Source: Sabethes cyaneus
Lineage: Eukaryota > Arthropoda > Insecta > Diptera > Culicidae
DNA: 64,000 nucleotides
Direction: 5' to 3'
NCBI RefSeq assembly: GCF_943734655.1
Contig: NC_071355.1
Coordinates: forward strand, 205,708,939 to 205,772,938
Shown here: one piece after another, positions 33,300 to 46,235 of the stretch
Layout: the number at the start of each line of letters is the position of its first letter
How positions within the stretch are numbered: position 1 is the stretch's first letter
Notes under the pieces: generated by a model
The model's input: the letters and a program-made list of their open reading frames with translations, nothing else
Databases searched by the model: none
Told to the model about the DNA's origin: nothing
Translations under genes and position numbers: made by a program

Positions 33300-36200
33300 G
33301 CGTAGAATAGACGGTATCAATAATCGGCCCTACAGCAGGGTTGTACCAAAACAATCAGTCTTCGCCACAAATTGCGATGACGGAGTGGTACTCTCTTATC
33401 ATAGACTAAAAAACTTGCTTCAACCATGTAGTTTGCTGATAACAACATAATAACAACTTAAAAGAATGACTGACAATCGTTATCTAACGACGATGTCTTT
33501 TCGAAGAGTCGACAAAGCTCTGATTGCTGGGCTTATCGCAATCAATGCTCAATCCTTCTATTAATCAAATTAGTTATTAAGCCGTAAATACCAAAATTCA
33601 AATACATCAGAAGGAATTTACGCTATTTTTCGGATATTAAAACTGCTAACAGCTTTCTTAATTTTGTAACCCAAATACAATGGCGTGATATCATACCGAA
33701 TGAGAATAATTGTTAAAAAAAATGTCATGATGAGGTATGTAAAGCCAGCCTAATGTTCACTACAGCAGTAAGCTTGTTTACAATTCCGAAGGATTTCCAA
33801 AAAAAATTTCCAAGCCTAAATTTATCGTTCAGTTTAGTTGTAATTTCTGCCATTTTTTGTTCATTTTTTTCAAATTGTTGAGTTAATGTTTTTTCTGCAA
33901 AATCTCATCAACAACATCAACATCAGTATGAGCACAAACATCTAAACTAAAACCAACAAATTCCACTCAAAATGTGCGGTTCTATTTCTACTTCCCGTTC
34001 TGACGTTCTTGAGTATACACCATAACTGTATGTTACACATTCTCAACCCTCGTGGATGCATGAAAGCATGCTGCCGCTGACGCTTTCAACGTCAAGCGAT
34101 GGGTCGAGAACTAACGAAATATTTATTCAAGCAATTAAATTCACATGCATGTCCCGCGGATAGATAAATAGCAAATTCACTCCAACTGCACGAGGATATC
34201 GCAAAACATGGGGTACTGGCGCGTTATTGGACATAGTCAATAATAGTGAAAAAGCAGTTTTTCAACCAGATGTTAGCAATTCTATTAACAGTAATATGTA
34301 ATAAAAAATGCTGACATTTATTTATTTATTTTATTTTAATCTATCAAAATTTCACTATTTTTCGATAGGTGTCGATATTGTGCTATTTTTATCATGATCT
34401 TTTTTGTACATTCGCATAATACACGGGGAAAGCTTTGTTTATATGTACAAACAATGAAAATCCCGTACCATTTGGTCAAAAGTTGTCTGAACTATAGAAT
34501 TATTCCAAAAATTATTCCTGAAACTATTTGTAAAAGTCTAGCCACTGGAAAGCCGTAAATGACAAAAAAAACGAAGGTAGCTCTAATCTTAAAATTCCTC
34601 CAAAAGTGGTGGCTCTTTTTAAATACAACCGAAAGTTACCATTGAGAGACGCGGCGAAAATTGTACAAAATTTCCCAATCCTGCTTCCAAAAAGAGTAGA
34701 AGTGGGCTGGTTCCAGCAGTTTCACAGAATAGGTGGAGTCAAACCGTAACGCGAAGCCACAAGTCTAGAATATTTGTCTCCAGAAAGCTCGAGAAGAAGT
34801 CGTTGACAAAATACAACAAAAAATTGCAACAACAAAAATGATGCAGAAAGGTACAAATATAATACAAAAATGATAAAAGCTATATACCAGTTACCAGAAA
34901 ATAATGCAAAAAGTATTCAAAAATGATACACAAAAACACAATATAGGGTAAGGAACGAGTTAAGCAGTGTTACCTATTTTAATCAAATGAACATAAATGA
35001 GCCGAAAATGCACTTTTTATTCATATTTTCAAAATCTTTTGATAGAATCATCTTCACAAATCACTTAACCATACATTTGATTCACACAAACACAATTTAT
35101 TGGGTTTCCGACAAGAAATATGATGAATTAAAAATTGTTGTCCAAAAACGTACATTTTTCAGCTGCTCTTCAGCAATCGCCGGCTCGCTACTAACGAATT
35201 CATCAAGTTTTCAGCACTGATTACAACCACTCTGAAAGTCAAGCACTCAATTGTCACATACCATATTATTCAGTCTCTTTTTTTCTATTATCTAAGGCTT
35301 TGTCACTAGCCGAAAGTTTTATTATTTTCTAACAAAACTGAAAACAAAATCTGAATTGACGGAACCTGGTCACCAGTAGCAGCAGCTGCAGCACAACTGA
35401 TGAACTATCGTGTTGCCAAGACACTGTTTCGGGTCTGGAAATAAGAATTTTAAGTTTGAAATTAACTGAAACCTCCTATGGTGAAAACGTGGTTCAATAC
35501 TTTCAAGAGAAATGTATGTTCATAATTAATTTTTCTTTATTAAAAACAACACAAAAGACAGCTTTTTCAATAATTTTCGAAGATTTTCTCAGTGATTTAA
35601 TAAAGCAACGATGTGTTTCAATGTTATTTGCTTTGACAACACTGTTCTGAGTCGGATCGTTTGTACTGCTATATGTTTACCTCTTTTGTTCTCCCACCAT
35701 CCTTATGAACAGCGAGTGAGACGTCAAACTCGCAGTTTCCCATAAGAACACCAGAGAATAAAAGAGACGACGAATACCGTTTGCCGAACGGTGCGGTGAG
35801 TGTATGCCCCGATAAACAATTTAGACAGATGGCATTTTACGCATCTATGCCGATTACGCATCAGATGCCGATTAGTAGGTCGCGGATAGGAACGCGAACT
35901 TACTGAATAGGGGGAAAAGTTCGAGGTATTTTTTAAGGGGACGTAAAAAAATTCAGATTTCAGGATTGCTTAAAAAAGCACCTTGCGGGTGAAAATGGGT
36001 TCGGGCTGTTCAAAATTAGTTCCGCCGCTCCAACTTTTAAAGCGAAAAATCAAAAGTTTAGCTCAACAATAGTGTCTTCCAATGGTAACAGCTTGAAGAA
36101 CTAAAGATAGCAAGAAGATTGGTATGCTGATAGTCAACCCCACTTAGTCAACCCATCGCTTGTAATAAGGTAAAACAATCAGTGACCCGCTTAGACTGCT

Positions 36201-36998
36201 TAAAACTAGTTCTTTACCCTATATCAGTATATATCAGCAGCATTTACAAGCTGCAGACGTTTTGGAAGTGGCAGAAAATGTCGCCCGTAACCAGAAAACT
36301 TATTCCTGCCATTTGTTACTCGTCCGCAACGGCGAAAAATTCAACTTTTCCCTCATTGCCTGTGTAATTATCGTATTAACTGGATAAGAAAATATAATAA
36401 ACTCTTCAACCGTTGTGTGGCCCTTAAAAGGACCGATCGTTTGATTATAATAACTCCAGCTTGCAATGAACTTGCACGTGCTACGTAGATAATGGAATTG
36501 CATAATTTGAAAACTGAATGTCCGTCCTATTTTTCATGGTCCGTCATTCCATCACCTAAGTTGAACAAACTGGACGGTTTCAATTGCAGTCTGGGCAAAG
36601 GAGGCAAAGTTGTCCGTTTCAGTTGGTTTGTTCCCAGTAAGTCGTTCACATTTTGCTGCCAAGGAAAAATAACGCTACGCATTACTGTAGCTGTACTCGT
36701 TTATTTAGCATTGGGTGATGGAAACCAAAAGAAAAGCCCAAAGTTCCAAATTTCCTAAGTTTCATCAATCAATTATTGAAAACCGTTCTTTTAAGAACGA
36801 ACACATTCTTATATGTAGATACAAAAATTTAATCAACAAAGTTACCGAGACGAGAGACCGCATGAATATATCATGCCAGCACTTAATTTATTACATGAAG
36901 AAAATAGAAAAATATGCTTCCACATCAATTCCGTAACATAGTAGCTTTGACAGAAGCGATAACTATGCCAAGCAGCTGACCCTGTTTTCTTCGAATTC
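33300..36998. other. Unassigned upstream/intergenic stretch
   Basis: AT-rich flank of the transporter. No coding family recognised. A short palindrome-rich AT stretch lies at 34300-34380. Small frames at 34987-35220, 36182-36367 and 36492-36758 lack motifs. Confidence 0.35.
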
Positions 36999-39329
36999 GA
37001 AGGCCCCAAATATACGAACTCATCAACCACTTACAGTTCATCGCCGTCAATAGTCACTGTCCATGGAAGGCAAACGTTACTTTCTCTGGAGCCTCTTCCT
37101 ACCATATATTTGGTTTTCAACGCATTAATTTGTAACCCTATCCTCCTAGCCTCTGTTTTTAGTCTGGTGTAGATTGCCTCCGCCGTCCCACGGTTTCCAG
37201 TGATGATGTCGAGGTCGTCTGCAAAGGCTAGGAGTTGGCTTGTCTTGCTGAAGATCGTTCCTCTCGTTTCGATGCCCGCTCGTCGGATCACACCTTCAAA
37301 AGCGATATTGAATAACATACAGGGCATTCCATCCCCTTGCCGTAGCCCTCTGCGCGATTCGAAAGGACTTGAGAGTGTCCCCGAAACGCGCACGTAGCAC
37401 ATCACTCGTTCCCGAGTAGCTTTGATCAGCCGCGTCAGTTTATCCGGAAATCCGTACTTGTGCATTATCTGCCATAGCTGTTCGCGATCAACGGTATCGT
37501 ATGCTGCTCTGAAATCCACTAAAATATGATGCGTAGGCACGTTGTACTCTCTACATTTCTGAAGAATTTGGAGAGCAAAAATTTGATCCGTAGTAGCACG
37601 GGCCCCCATAAAGCCCGCCTGATACTGCCCTATGAATTCTCTTGCTATTGGGGAGAGACGACGCAACAAAATCTGGGAAATCACCTTGTAGGCGGCGTTG
37701 ACCAGCGTAATGCCGCGGTAGTTATAGCAGTCTAGCCGGTCGCCCTTTTTGTAGATGCGACAGATTAGGCCTTCCATCCACTCCTCCGGTAGTTTCTCTT
37801 ATTCCCAAATCCTTGAAATCAGCCAGTGAAGTGCCGTTGCTTGCGGTTGTTGGCCATTTTTGTAGAGTTCTGCCGGGAGTCGGTTCTTTCCGGCGGCTCT
37901 ATTATTCTTTACCAGAGCGATTTTTCGCCGGATCTCTTCGTGTTCGGAAGCCGGTACGCTGTTGTCGTTTGTAGGTACTCCGAGGTTAACTTCCATTGCG
38001 TCTCCTGCTGCTATATCGCCGTTGAGGCGCTCATCGAAGAACTGATTTCACCTGTCGACCACCTCGCGCTCGTTTGTGGTTAGATCCCCTCGCTCGTCCC
38101 TACACATGTCAGGATTTGGTGTGTGAGCCTTGCGAGTTTGGTTCATCTTCTCGTAAAACTTGCGGGTATCATTAGCCTGGAATAGTTGTTCAAGCTCCTC
38201 ACGATCTACGTCCTCCTTCTGGCGCTTTTTCCTCCTCAGAATCGTAGTCAACTCATTCCTCGCTCGTCGATACTTGGCCAAATTCTCTCTCGTGGATATG
38301 CTCAGATACTTTTCCCAAGCTCTTTTTTCCTCTCTATCGCTTCTTGGCATTCCCCGTCAAACCAATCATTTCGTGCACTCGAGGTTTCCACATCTAGCAT
38401 CGCGGTTACGGCCCCGTTGACGGCCGAGCGCCATCCGTTTTCGAGGATCAAAGCATCTAGCTCCACAGAGGAAGGTTGAGCTTCATCCAGTACGCGCGCG
38501 TAGTTTTCGGCAGTTCGCGGGTTGTCTAGTTGCCGAATGTTCAGCCGAGGAGGGCGACTTTGTCGCGAGGTATAAACCATCGATAGTTTTGAGCGCACGT
38601 GTACTGCTACTAGGTAGTGGTCCGAGACAATATCCGCACTCCGTAGGGAGCGTACGTTGGTGATGTTCGAGAAAAACCGGCCCTTGATGAGAATATGGTC
38701 GATCTGGTTCGAGGTTCGTTGGTCAGGTGATCTCCTGGTGGCCTTGTGGATATCTTTGTGGGGAAAGAAGGTGCTTTTGATCACCAAGTCTCGGGAAGCC
38801 GCAAAGTTGATGCATCGCTGGCCATTATCGATCGTGTCGGTGTGCAGGCTATGGGGCCCGATCACCGGTCTATACATTGCTTCCCTACCGATTTGGGCGT
38901 TCATATCCCCGATGATGATCTTGATGTCCCGTGGTGAGCAGCTGTCGTACGTTGCCTCCAGCTGCGCATAGAACCCTTCCTTCTCGTCGCCGGATCTACC
39001 TTCGTGTGGACAATGCACGTTTATGATGGTGTGAAGAAACGGCCTTTTATCCTCAACTCCTCCTCAACATTGATCGCTTTCCAGTCCATTATGCGATCCC
39101 GCATTTTGCCCAACACTACGAAACCCGTTCCCAGCTCGTTGGTCGCTCCACCACTCTGGAAAAATTGGGCTTTGCCGCCACGGATATTCCACACCGTTTT
39201 GCCTTTGCGACAGATCTCCTGCAGTGTCACGATGCCACTCTTTCGGGATTCTAACTGATCGAGTAGCACCCTGTCGCTACCGACGAAATTTACCGATCTG
39301 CAGTTCCAGGTACCAAGTCTCCATTCCAT
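36999..39329 (-). mobile_element. Best-preserved RTE-like LINE, 3' truncated
   Basis: Minus strand. It starts MEWRLGTWNCRSVNFVGSDR at 39329 with endonuclease motifs LQEI, NELGTGFVVL, INVHCPHEGR, KIIIGDMNAQIGRE (intact GDMN), QIDHILI and SDHYLV. A linker follows (LAKYRRARNELTTILRRKKR), then a 248-codon uninterrupted RT frame (37777-37031) with GDRLDCYNYRGITLVNAAYK, LVDFRAAYDTVDREQLW, FESRRGLRQGDGMPCMLFNI and catalytic LLAFADDLDI. Lesions I can see: a frameshift near 39020, one near 38330, a stop after EREVVDR (38048) and one near 37800. The C-terminus is cut after DEFVYLG (about 37000), so the FGGVQT end is absent. Fewer breaks than other copies imply it is the youngest. Region 39330-39500 may be its 5' UTR. 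Confidence 0.9.
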
Positions 39330-39499
39330 GTCCCTATTTCGTCGCCTAGGTCCATGCCGAATGCTCCGAGAAGATATTTCTTGACTCTTGTTGCTAGCTT
39401 TTTTTTGGTTTTAGGTAGGTAGCCGTACTAATGTTTAGGCTACCGAGTCTCGGGATGAGGTATCTACTCACTTTGTTAGTAATTCCCCCCATCCTGCTG

Positions 39500-42400
39500 T
39501 CCCTCAGCTACTTGTAAAACTGTCTTCTATTCGGTAATCAATATAAAGCTAAACAAAATCTTTTGTACGTTTTCGGACCTCCCCCTTTTCAATGGTCACC
39601 CGTTTCCCCCTCTTCAGAAACTTGTCATCCAGCCACCTACACAACTGCTATTGGTCTAAATGCAAGAGAACGCACCACACCGCCTTTTGTAAACCCCCTG
39701 CGCGGATTATTCTATGACAAAAGACAAGTATGCTATGTTTGATGAATAACCGTCCAGGCGTTCCGGAGTTGTGGCGAAACATACATTTATACTCACGTTT
39801 CTCGGAAGCAGCATAAATTGGTTCAACGGCTAAGACGGTACTGTCAAATGAATCAAAATTGAATCAAAGTGATAGAACCATCTCTGATGATATTAGGAAT
39901 TCATAAAATAAGTCAACTAATGGCCCTTTGTGATTTACTGAAGGCTCTTGGGCTAGGTAAAGCGAAGCATTGCGATGAAACTATTTCAAATATTATTTTA
40001 TTTATCTTTATTAACTTGATAGATGATCTTTTGCGGTTGAAACATACTTTTCGTACACGAAAACTGAAATTGCATGTGTTTCGTAACAATTGTAATCGGT
40101 TCATAGATGACCTGTTTGCCCTAGAGAGGAAATCGCTTATCACATACAGTCATAAGAGATGCAAGAAATTTAATCAACAATTAGTGACGAACATAAATTG
40201 TGTCATTCCACATTTCACAATTTCAAAATAAATTCGAGATCACCCCCGGCAGTTGCCGATGTCAATTTCATAGTTTTGTACAAGCGTTCATCGTAAGCAT
40301 TTCCCAGTGGAGCCAGCTAAGTGCATACACCAGAGCGTTACATACATCCTAAAACGAAAGAATAATAAAACCCAACTTTCCCAGATGATACTCGTTACTA
40401 CGATGGTAAAGAAACCGTACATGCCATAGCATGTCCGGATTTGTCGCCACACAAGCAAGCTACACCCGGAGGCGACGGCGGCATCAGACGTATTATGCTG
40501 GCAGGCAATATCCTTTCGGAGTTCCGTTGGGATGTTCTTTTATTAGACACTACTGCTGCTGATACTGCTGGCTGGCTAGTGGAATGGCGGTCCCTGCCAG
40601 CTCAGTGCGCTTTCGTTCATCACTTAGTTTTCATACAGAATGCGTTAAAGCCAAGTGCCTGTTTGGCTTTCATCCGAAGCGTGCAGTACGACAGACTGCT
40701 GCTGCAGCACTCGTCAACACAATATATGCATTGTCGAATGTTGAATCACATTCTTCCAACTGAAGTGACAGTTTGCGGCTTCCCCGAGCATACAGCGCAC
40801 AGGGGCCTCCATTATCTAATGTTAGACAGAAGAAGTCGTTGAAATGCAATGTGCACGAAGCTGAACGACGTATCTGCATTTTGTTTGCCGACTATTGGAT
40901 TTGCTTTCAGTTGCTAATTTAACCCATGATGTCTGTGAAATTAAAACCAAACCCGTCCAAAAAGCATAAAATTATGTTTTGGTTTGGTAAGTTGGAACAG
41001 TTTGTACTAATTCACAATTAAAACTAAACGAAAGTGTTGATTCGCGACCGACAATTTTCATTTAATTCAGCCTTTATTTAGGTGCATAACATTTGAACAT
41101 GCATATTAATTATCTGAATGCAACTACAAATCAATACACCTAAAAATCGCATAAATCCGAATAACGGTTTGCCTCACTTCCTGCAATAATTTTAACAAAC
41201 GGTCCATAAAATCACGACATATCGTATACTTCTCGCTGCTGTGTGTGTGCTTTTTCGGAACCCGAAAGCACAGATGCAGCACATTATTATTATTGCACAT
41301 CATGAACGAAACTTCAAAACCATCCGGCAGAAATTATAATTGAGATAAATTTTTAATATCGCTACGGATCTCGATCATCAATGGTTTCTGGTACTGTCAT
41401 CGGACGGACGGACGCATGGACAGACGGACGGACGAACCGATGGACGACCGGACGGGGTATAAAATGTCGTCCTGTAAGCCCTATCGCACGGAAATTTGCC
41501 AACACCTCGTGCCGCATTTCCCAAAACCGGACCAGAACTGGTGAGGAAAAGCGAAGCACAGAATTTTAAAATGAACGCGCAAATTGCTGAGTGTCCATGG
41601 GCCAGAAAATTAAATTATTCATCTATGATTAATTGATATTGGATGCATTCAATTACAGACTTTGGTACGGGCTGTTGACTTTAGGAGTGTTAAATTTAAT
41701 GTTGCATATTAAATTGAGATGGTATAAATAAGTTTTTATTATTTTACAACAAAAAAAAAGATTAAAACAATCGGCAAACACATATTATGTTGCCAATGGG
41801 CATTACAATATTTTAGCCAACCTCTCAACCCGGAGTACTACCAGAACGTTGAGTGAATATCATCTTTAAAAGTTGCCCTACATTTCTCAGTTTTATTTAA
41901 AACTCCATTTATATACCTGCTTCAGATAAAACTAGAAACGTATATTCCTTCCCATATCCTTCACAAATAAATCCATGTACACGTATAAATCCACTCACAC
42001 CTGTACTGTACGACCCTGCAGGAAAAAATGAAGACGAGGGGCTTTAACACTTGATTCAGCTTCAAATATATTGACCCAGTTGCTGACTCATTGCTACGGT
42101 GGAGGAGACCTTTCACTGTGCAACCCACATGGTTCCGTAATTCTTGACTTACGGCTTTCCGTCCGTCGGAAAAGTTGTGGCTATTTACTATGATAAATGT
42201 TCTCTCACCGAGCAGACCGGGTTTGCATGCTGCAGGTAATAAATCGTTGGACCAGCAAAGGATTAGCTTCTTTTGACAAAATTGAAGCTAGGCTATCATT
42301 CCGGGGTTGAAATCTGCAACATGCGAGTTGGTTCTCAGCTGGGTAATACTAAGTACACTACAATTTTAGCCTAATAAATAATAAAATAATCGGAAACCTT

Positions 42401-43019
42401 TCGGACAAATATCCAAACGAAAGAACCCGTTTTAAGGTCATCGCTCAAAATGCACACACAGAAAAGGTAAAGTGATAAATTTCAAAACAACAAGCCTGAA
42501 ACAAAACCATAATTCAACTTTGCTCACAGCTAGTCAGAGCAAAATTCCTTCCACTTTGCCGGTCCAGCCAAGTCGAACCAAGTCGACTTTTTGGAATTTA
42601 TTAAATAGTAAAGCTCCTTATCGTGCCTTCAAGCCGAACTGCATGCAGAGAGCACAATAAAAAGTCCTAAAACACGCTGGCGCTGCGCTGTACTTTTGCT
42701 ATGCATCCAACGCGATGCAAATCGGCTGTGACAAGAGAAGCGAACGTGTTGAATAAACGCCTGTAATTGGATAATAAATTTAAAGCAGACGTCTCACATT
42801 CTTCCGTACATGGTGGCAAGCAAAAGTAACACAATGTATTTTTCGAGAGTATGAATTTTGTTGCTGAATTTTCGAAGCTCATTCTCCGCGAGTGGAATTC
42901 GGGAAAGTCAATGCAGAACTTTGGAAGGTATTTGTTTTGCTACTGTGAAACATTTGGGATTTAAAACTTTTGTTTCGATTCTACTATCTTACACATTTTT
43001 TTTTGTTACCTGGATCCAG
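39500..43019. other. Unassigned stretch
   Basis: No gene family recognised. 40440-40870 is GC-richer, with a 133-codon frame (40441-40842) lacking any motif. 41390-41460 has a GACG/GGAC microsatellite. The remainder is AT-rich. Confidence 0.35.
41398..41456 (+). repeat. Degenerate (GGAC)n microsatellite
   Basis: Repeated CGGACGGACG/GACAGACGGACG units, directly followed by GGTATAAAATG. No evidence that the TATAAA is a promoter. Confidence 0.75.
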
Positions 43020-43079
43020 TCCACTGTGATTTAAAGCTTCACCAATATCTGCGACCCACAGGACCAAGAGGTGAAGTTA

Positions 43080-43372
43080 AGTTCGAATCCAATTATAATT
43101 GGTTCCAATTATAGCCTGGTTCGATATAATGATACACAACTTCTTAAGCGTTACTTTAATGAACTTCTCTTATCTGATTTTCCGCTCTTTCCTCTTCATG
43201 CCTGGTCCCACTCTGTTGGACACTATCAACACCTTTGTTTCATTACTTTCTTCTATTGTCTCCTCCGTCGTATGTAAACACTACCGTTATAAAAAATTAA
43301 AGATATGCCTGATCCCATTAAAGGTTAAAACAAAACACGAGGCAAGTCTATCTTACAGAAATTCAGTTCAAA
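43080..43372 (+). repeat. Dispersed repeat with split homologue at 21841-22015 and 20690-20830
   Basis: Contains CCAATTATAATTGG, TTAAGCGTTACTTTAATGAA and AAGGTTAAAACAAAACACGA in order. The first half resembles 21841-22015 and the second 20690-20830. Possibly retroelement 3' untranslated sequence. Confidence 0.55.
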
Positions 43373-43558
43373 AAACCCGATTTAATCCACCTAGTGGTGA
43401 AAGGAACGTTTTGCTTATTTGATATGTACATTTCCAGCTCAAATAGCAAATCGACTTGTCTCGATTATGTTTGATTGGAATAAAGTTTTGCTGATATATT
43501 GGATACCATACAAGGATTAATTTTCCATTAAACATATTTTTTCGCCAAGAGTAACTTT

Positions 43559-43818
43559 TCATTAGAACTTGTTGATTCTTTTCGGTGAAAATCAAAAAAA
43601 CTATTGATTTTGTGTGACGTTTCTGCCTACTGTTTTCCTTCGGCCATCATCAGACGTAATAACGCGTCAATTCTGCATCATCAGATGAGTGAGTGATGAT
43701 GCAGAATTGACGCGTTATTACGTCTGATGATGGCCGAAGGAAAACAGTAGGCAGAAACGTAACACCAAATCAATAGTTTTTTTGATTTTCACCGAAAAGA
43801 ATCAACAAGTTCTAATGA
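43559..43818. repeat. Foldback element (arms ~124 bp) with hammerhead-like cores
   Basis: Nearly perfect palindrome with a 10-bp centre near 43684-43693. Each arm carries, toward the centre-distal side, CTGATGA, a weak stem II (TGGCC/GGCA with one bulge) and GAAACGT: plus strand at 43724-43760 and minus strand at 43653-43615. The CTGATGA core is intact. The arm sequence differs from the foldbacks at 13608 and 46236, but the core order is the same. Confidence 0.8.
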
Positions 43819-44443
43819 TATTAGTGTCACGGTGATCTAAATAAGCAAATAAAAGACGTATTTAATAATAAGATTTTTTAAAAATTATGTCTTATAACTA
43901 CTTATTTGATCAAAATGGCGGGAGAAAAGTAGTGGGAAATTAGATGTATTTTTAGAAAAAATAGCACTGAAAGTAAAAACTTCGCAAAAATCTTCTATCA
44001 AACCCGTTTATTTTTGCTTATAGTACTTGAAAATGTTAGGCTTAGAAACTTGTTTCAATCATTCCAATTAAAAATAGTCAAGCCAAAAAACGTTTTAAAG
44101 CGTTTTTAGCTGGAAATGCGTATATAGAAATCGACACGTCTTCGGAACTTAATTCAATTGGTCGGTGTTAAATGACAAAATATGATCAAGAAATTTCTAA
44201 GCTACATTTTACTCTACTCAGATTACATAAATGTTGAAAACAACCAGAGTTATGAGATGATTTCGAACGATTGATAGCTATAAACCATACAGAGCAGCAA
44301 ACTTTGAACGCGTTCTTCTCGAAATCAAAGTTTTGTCACTTGGTTCGGTCTGATTTAACACCGACCAACTATTTGTTAACGCTATGTTAGTTATCATCCA
44401 TATGCATCCTCGTGATAAACAATCTTCAGAGTGTATTTTAATA

Positions 44444-44739
44444 TACACTCAAGTCTTTTTTTACACGGTGTATTTTTACGATTCTTGAATTAACGCGGAT
44501 TTTGAATTAACGTGGTTTTTTTACATCATTTTTCGAATTAATACGGTTTTTTCAGCGATTTTTTTGTGGTTTTGAATTAACGCGGCTTTTTACGTCGATT
44601 TTTGAATTAACACGGTTTCTTTCATGACGATTTTTGAATTAACGTGGCTTTTTTACATCATTTTTCGAATTAACGCGGTTTTTTTAAACGGTTTTATTTT
44701 ACACGGTACCAATCCCCCGAGTAAAAAGACTTGAGTGTA
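44444..44739. mobile_element. MITE with tandem-repeat core
   Basis: Ends TA-CACTCAAGTCTTTTT and the complement AAAGACTTGAGTG-TA. The interior is eight or so degenerate units of TTGAATTAACGCGGTTTTTTTAC type, 30-40 bp each. TA duplication fits Tc1/mariner-type MITEs. Confidence 0.85.
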
Positions 44740-45530
44740 CTGTATAGTTTTGTAGAACATTTAAAAGCAATAAAAAACATTATGTGCAAAGTTTCTAAGC
44801 AGAACTAATTTTAAAGTGGTTTCTTTAAACAAATCATTATATTTCGCAACCAGTAAGAGATAATTACTATGATTACTATGTGCAGCAAAGTTGCTTATTT
44901 CAGTGTGTTCTATAATTTTTGTGAAGGCACTATATTTTTTTGGACGCATTTAAAAAAACAATCATCTGTAACACCTTCTTTGGAGGATTTATGGTCACCC
45001 TGATAGTGTAGGAAAATGTGCTATATTTTATTAATAAACTGTTCCAAAGATATTTCCCTCTCATGTGATAGTAAAATAATTGAAAGTAGATAAACTATCT
45101 CTGTTAAAATCATTATAAAGTATTGTAAATTTTGATGTGTTGCACACGATTGCTCATAACTTTCAAAATATACGGCCAATCAAAAAACAATTCAATAGTG
45201 AGCTTTTAGGCTATACAACCTTTCAAATGTAACTAATAGCGCATAAATCGGTTTGGTCATTTCTGAGAAACTGGCGATCATTTGTACCTAGTCGAAACAG
45301 GTTTTTTAAGCGTAACTTTTGAACTACTTGTTCTTTTTCAATAAAACTTTTTGGGAAAGTTGACAATCAAAAGAGTTTTCATTTGGTGCTAAGATCGTTC
45401 GAATCGGTTGAGCGGTTCCAGAGAAAACCGTGTCACGTAGTTTTCACATTTTTGCTTATAACTTCTAAACGGAACGTTGTATCACGAAATCACTCAATAG
45501 TGATCTACTAGCAGTGTAGAAAAAATCATA

Positions 45531-46235
45531 GCAGCAAAAAACTCAATGAGATTTCAAGCACATGAAATTTCAACCTTGATCACAAGTGCCATACTCACAT
45601 ATGAATTTCGCTATTACACGCGATGTCTCTGTTGCTATGCGATGTGAACCAAATTCAGCTGTGAGCATTTTGCTTAATTCTTCCATAGCCTAGCATTTCA
45701 AACAACGAACCAGAGAGCGAAAGAGAATCTACCGCCAGAGAAAACTTCAGCAGCGAAAAACGTAGCCCACAATCATGAATTAAGATGACAAACATATTGG
45801 CGAAATTTACATTTTCTTTCGTAGGAATCGACATTTACTTAACTAGAAAGCAACAAGACTAATTAGAATTAGATTAACATGTAATTTGAATGTGCGTTTT
45901 AGTTAAACTTTGCGATTTATTCAGAGATTCGTTCTCTCACGCTCACTCACAGCTATGTATCGCTCGAGAGAATGCCTATGCTGTTCATAATGAATTTGTA
46001 TGTATATGTGCATAGCTCCGGGTAGCAGTTGAAGCAAAGCAGAATGAACTGAAATCTGTCTAACTGTCTAATTGTCTAACTGTCTAACTGCCACTGAAAT
46101 CTGTCTTGGTCTAACACGCGGTTTAGGTATCTGAAACGACAATGTTCTAAAATGCTGAAGAAATACTTTCGACATAAAAATCAGTTCTCCAAACGTCAAT
46201 TTGAGGAAACGAGTCGAGTATACCATTGCTACAAT
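45531..46235. other. Unassigned stretch
   Basis: AT-rich. Includes a GTCTAACT microsatellite at 46057-46090. No gene seen. Confidence 0.4.
46057..46090 (+). repeat. (GTCTAACT)n microsatellite
   Basis: About four 8-bp units with one variant (GTCTAATT). Confidence 0.85.

Larger units (their letters stand above)
43373..45530 (+). repeat. Long dispersed repeat, copy A
   Basis: Begins AAAACCCGATTTAATCCACC and TAGTGGTGAAAGGAAC, as does 58638. Later it shares GAAATCGACACGT...TTCGGA (44132) and the block with CATAACTTTCAAAATATACG, TCAATAGTGAGC, ATCGGTTTGGTCAT and GAGAAACTGGCGAT (45150-45285), then a second partial unit (45465-45530). I know the opening and such blocks as abundant in mosquito genomes. 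Non-coding here; superfamily not resolved. It contains a foldback (43559-43818) and a MITE (44444-44739). Confidence 0.7.

Noticed and set aside
34610..34800. Mariner N-terminal helix-turn-helix (AAKIVQNFP...VGWFQQFHR)
   Set aside because: Faint likeness only; no catalytic motif or TIR nearby.
40441..40842. 133-codon frame in GC-richer DNA
   Set aside because: No family match by eye and no splice partner; left as unassigned.
41449..41456. TATAAA promoter after the GGAC repeat
   Set aside because: No gene follows; a six-base AT motif is expected by chance in this DNA.
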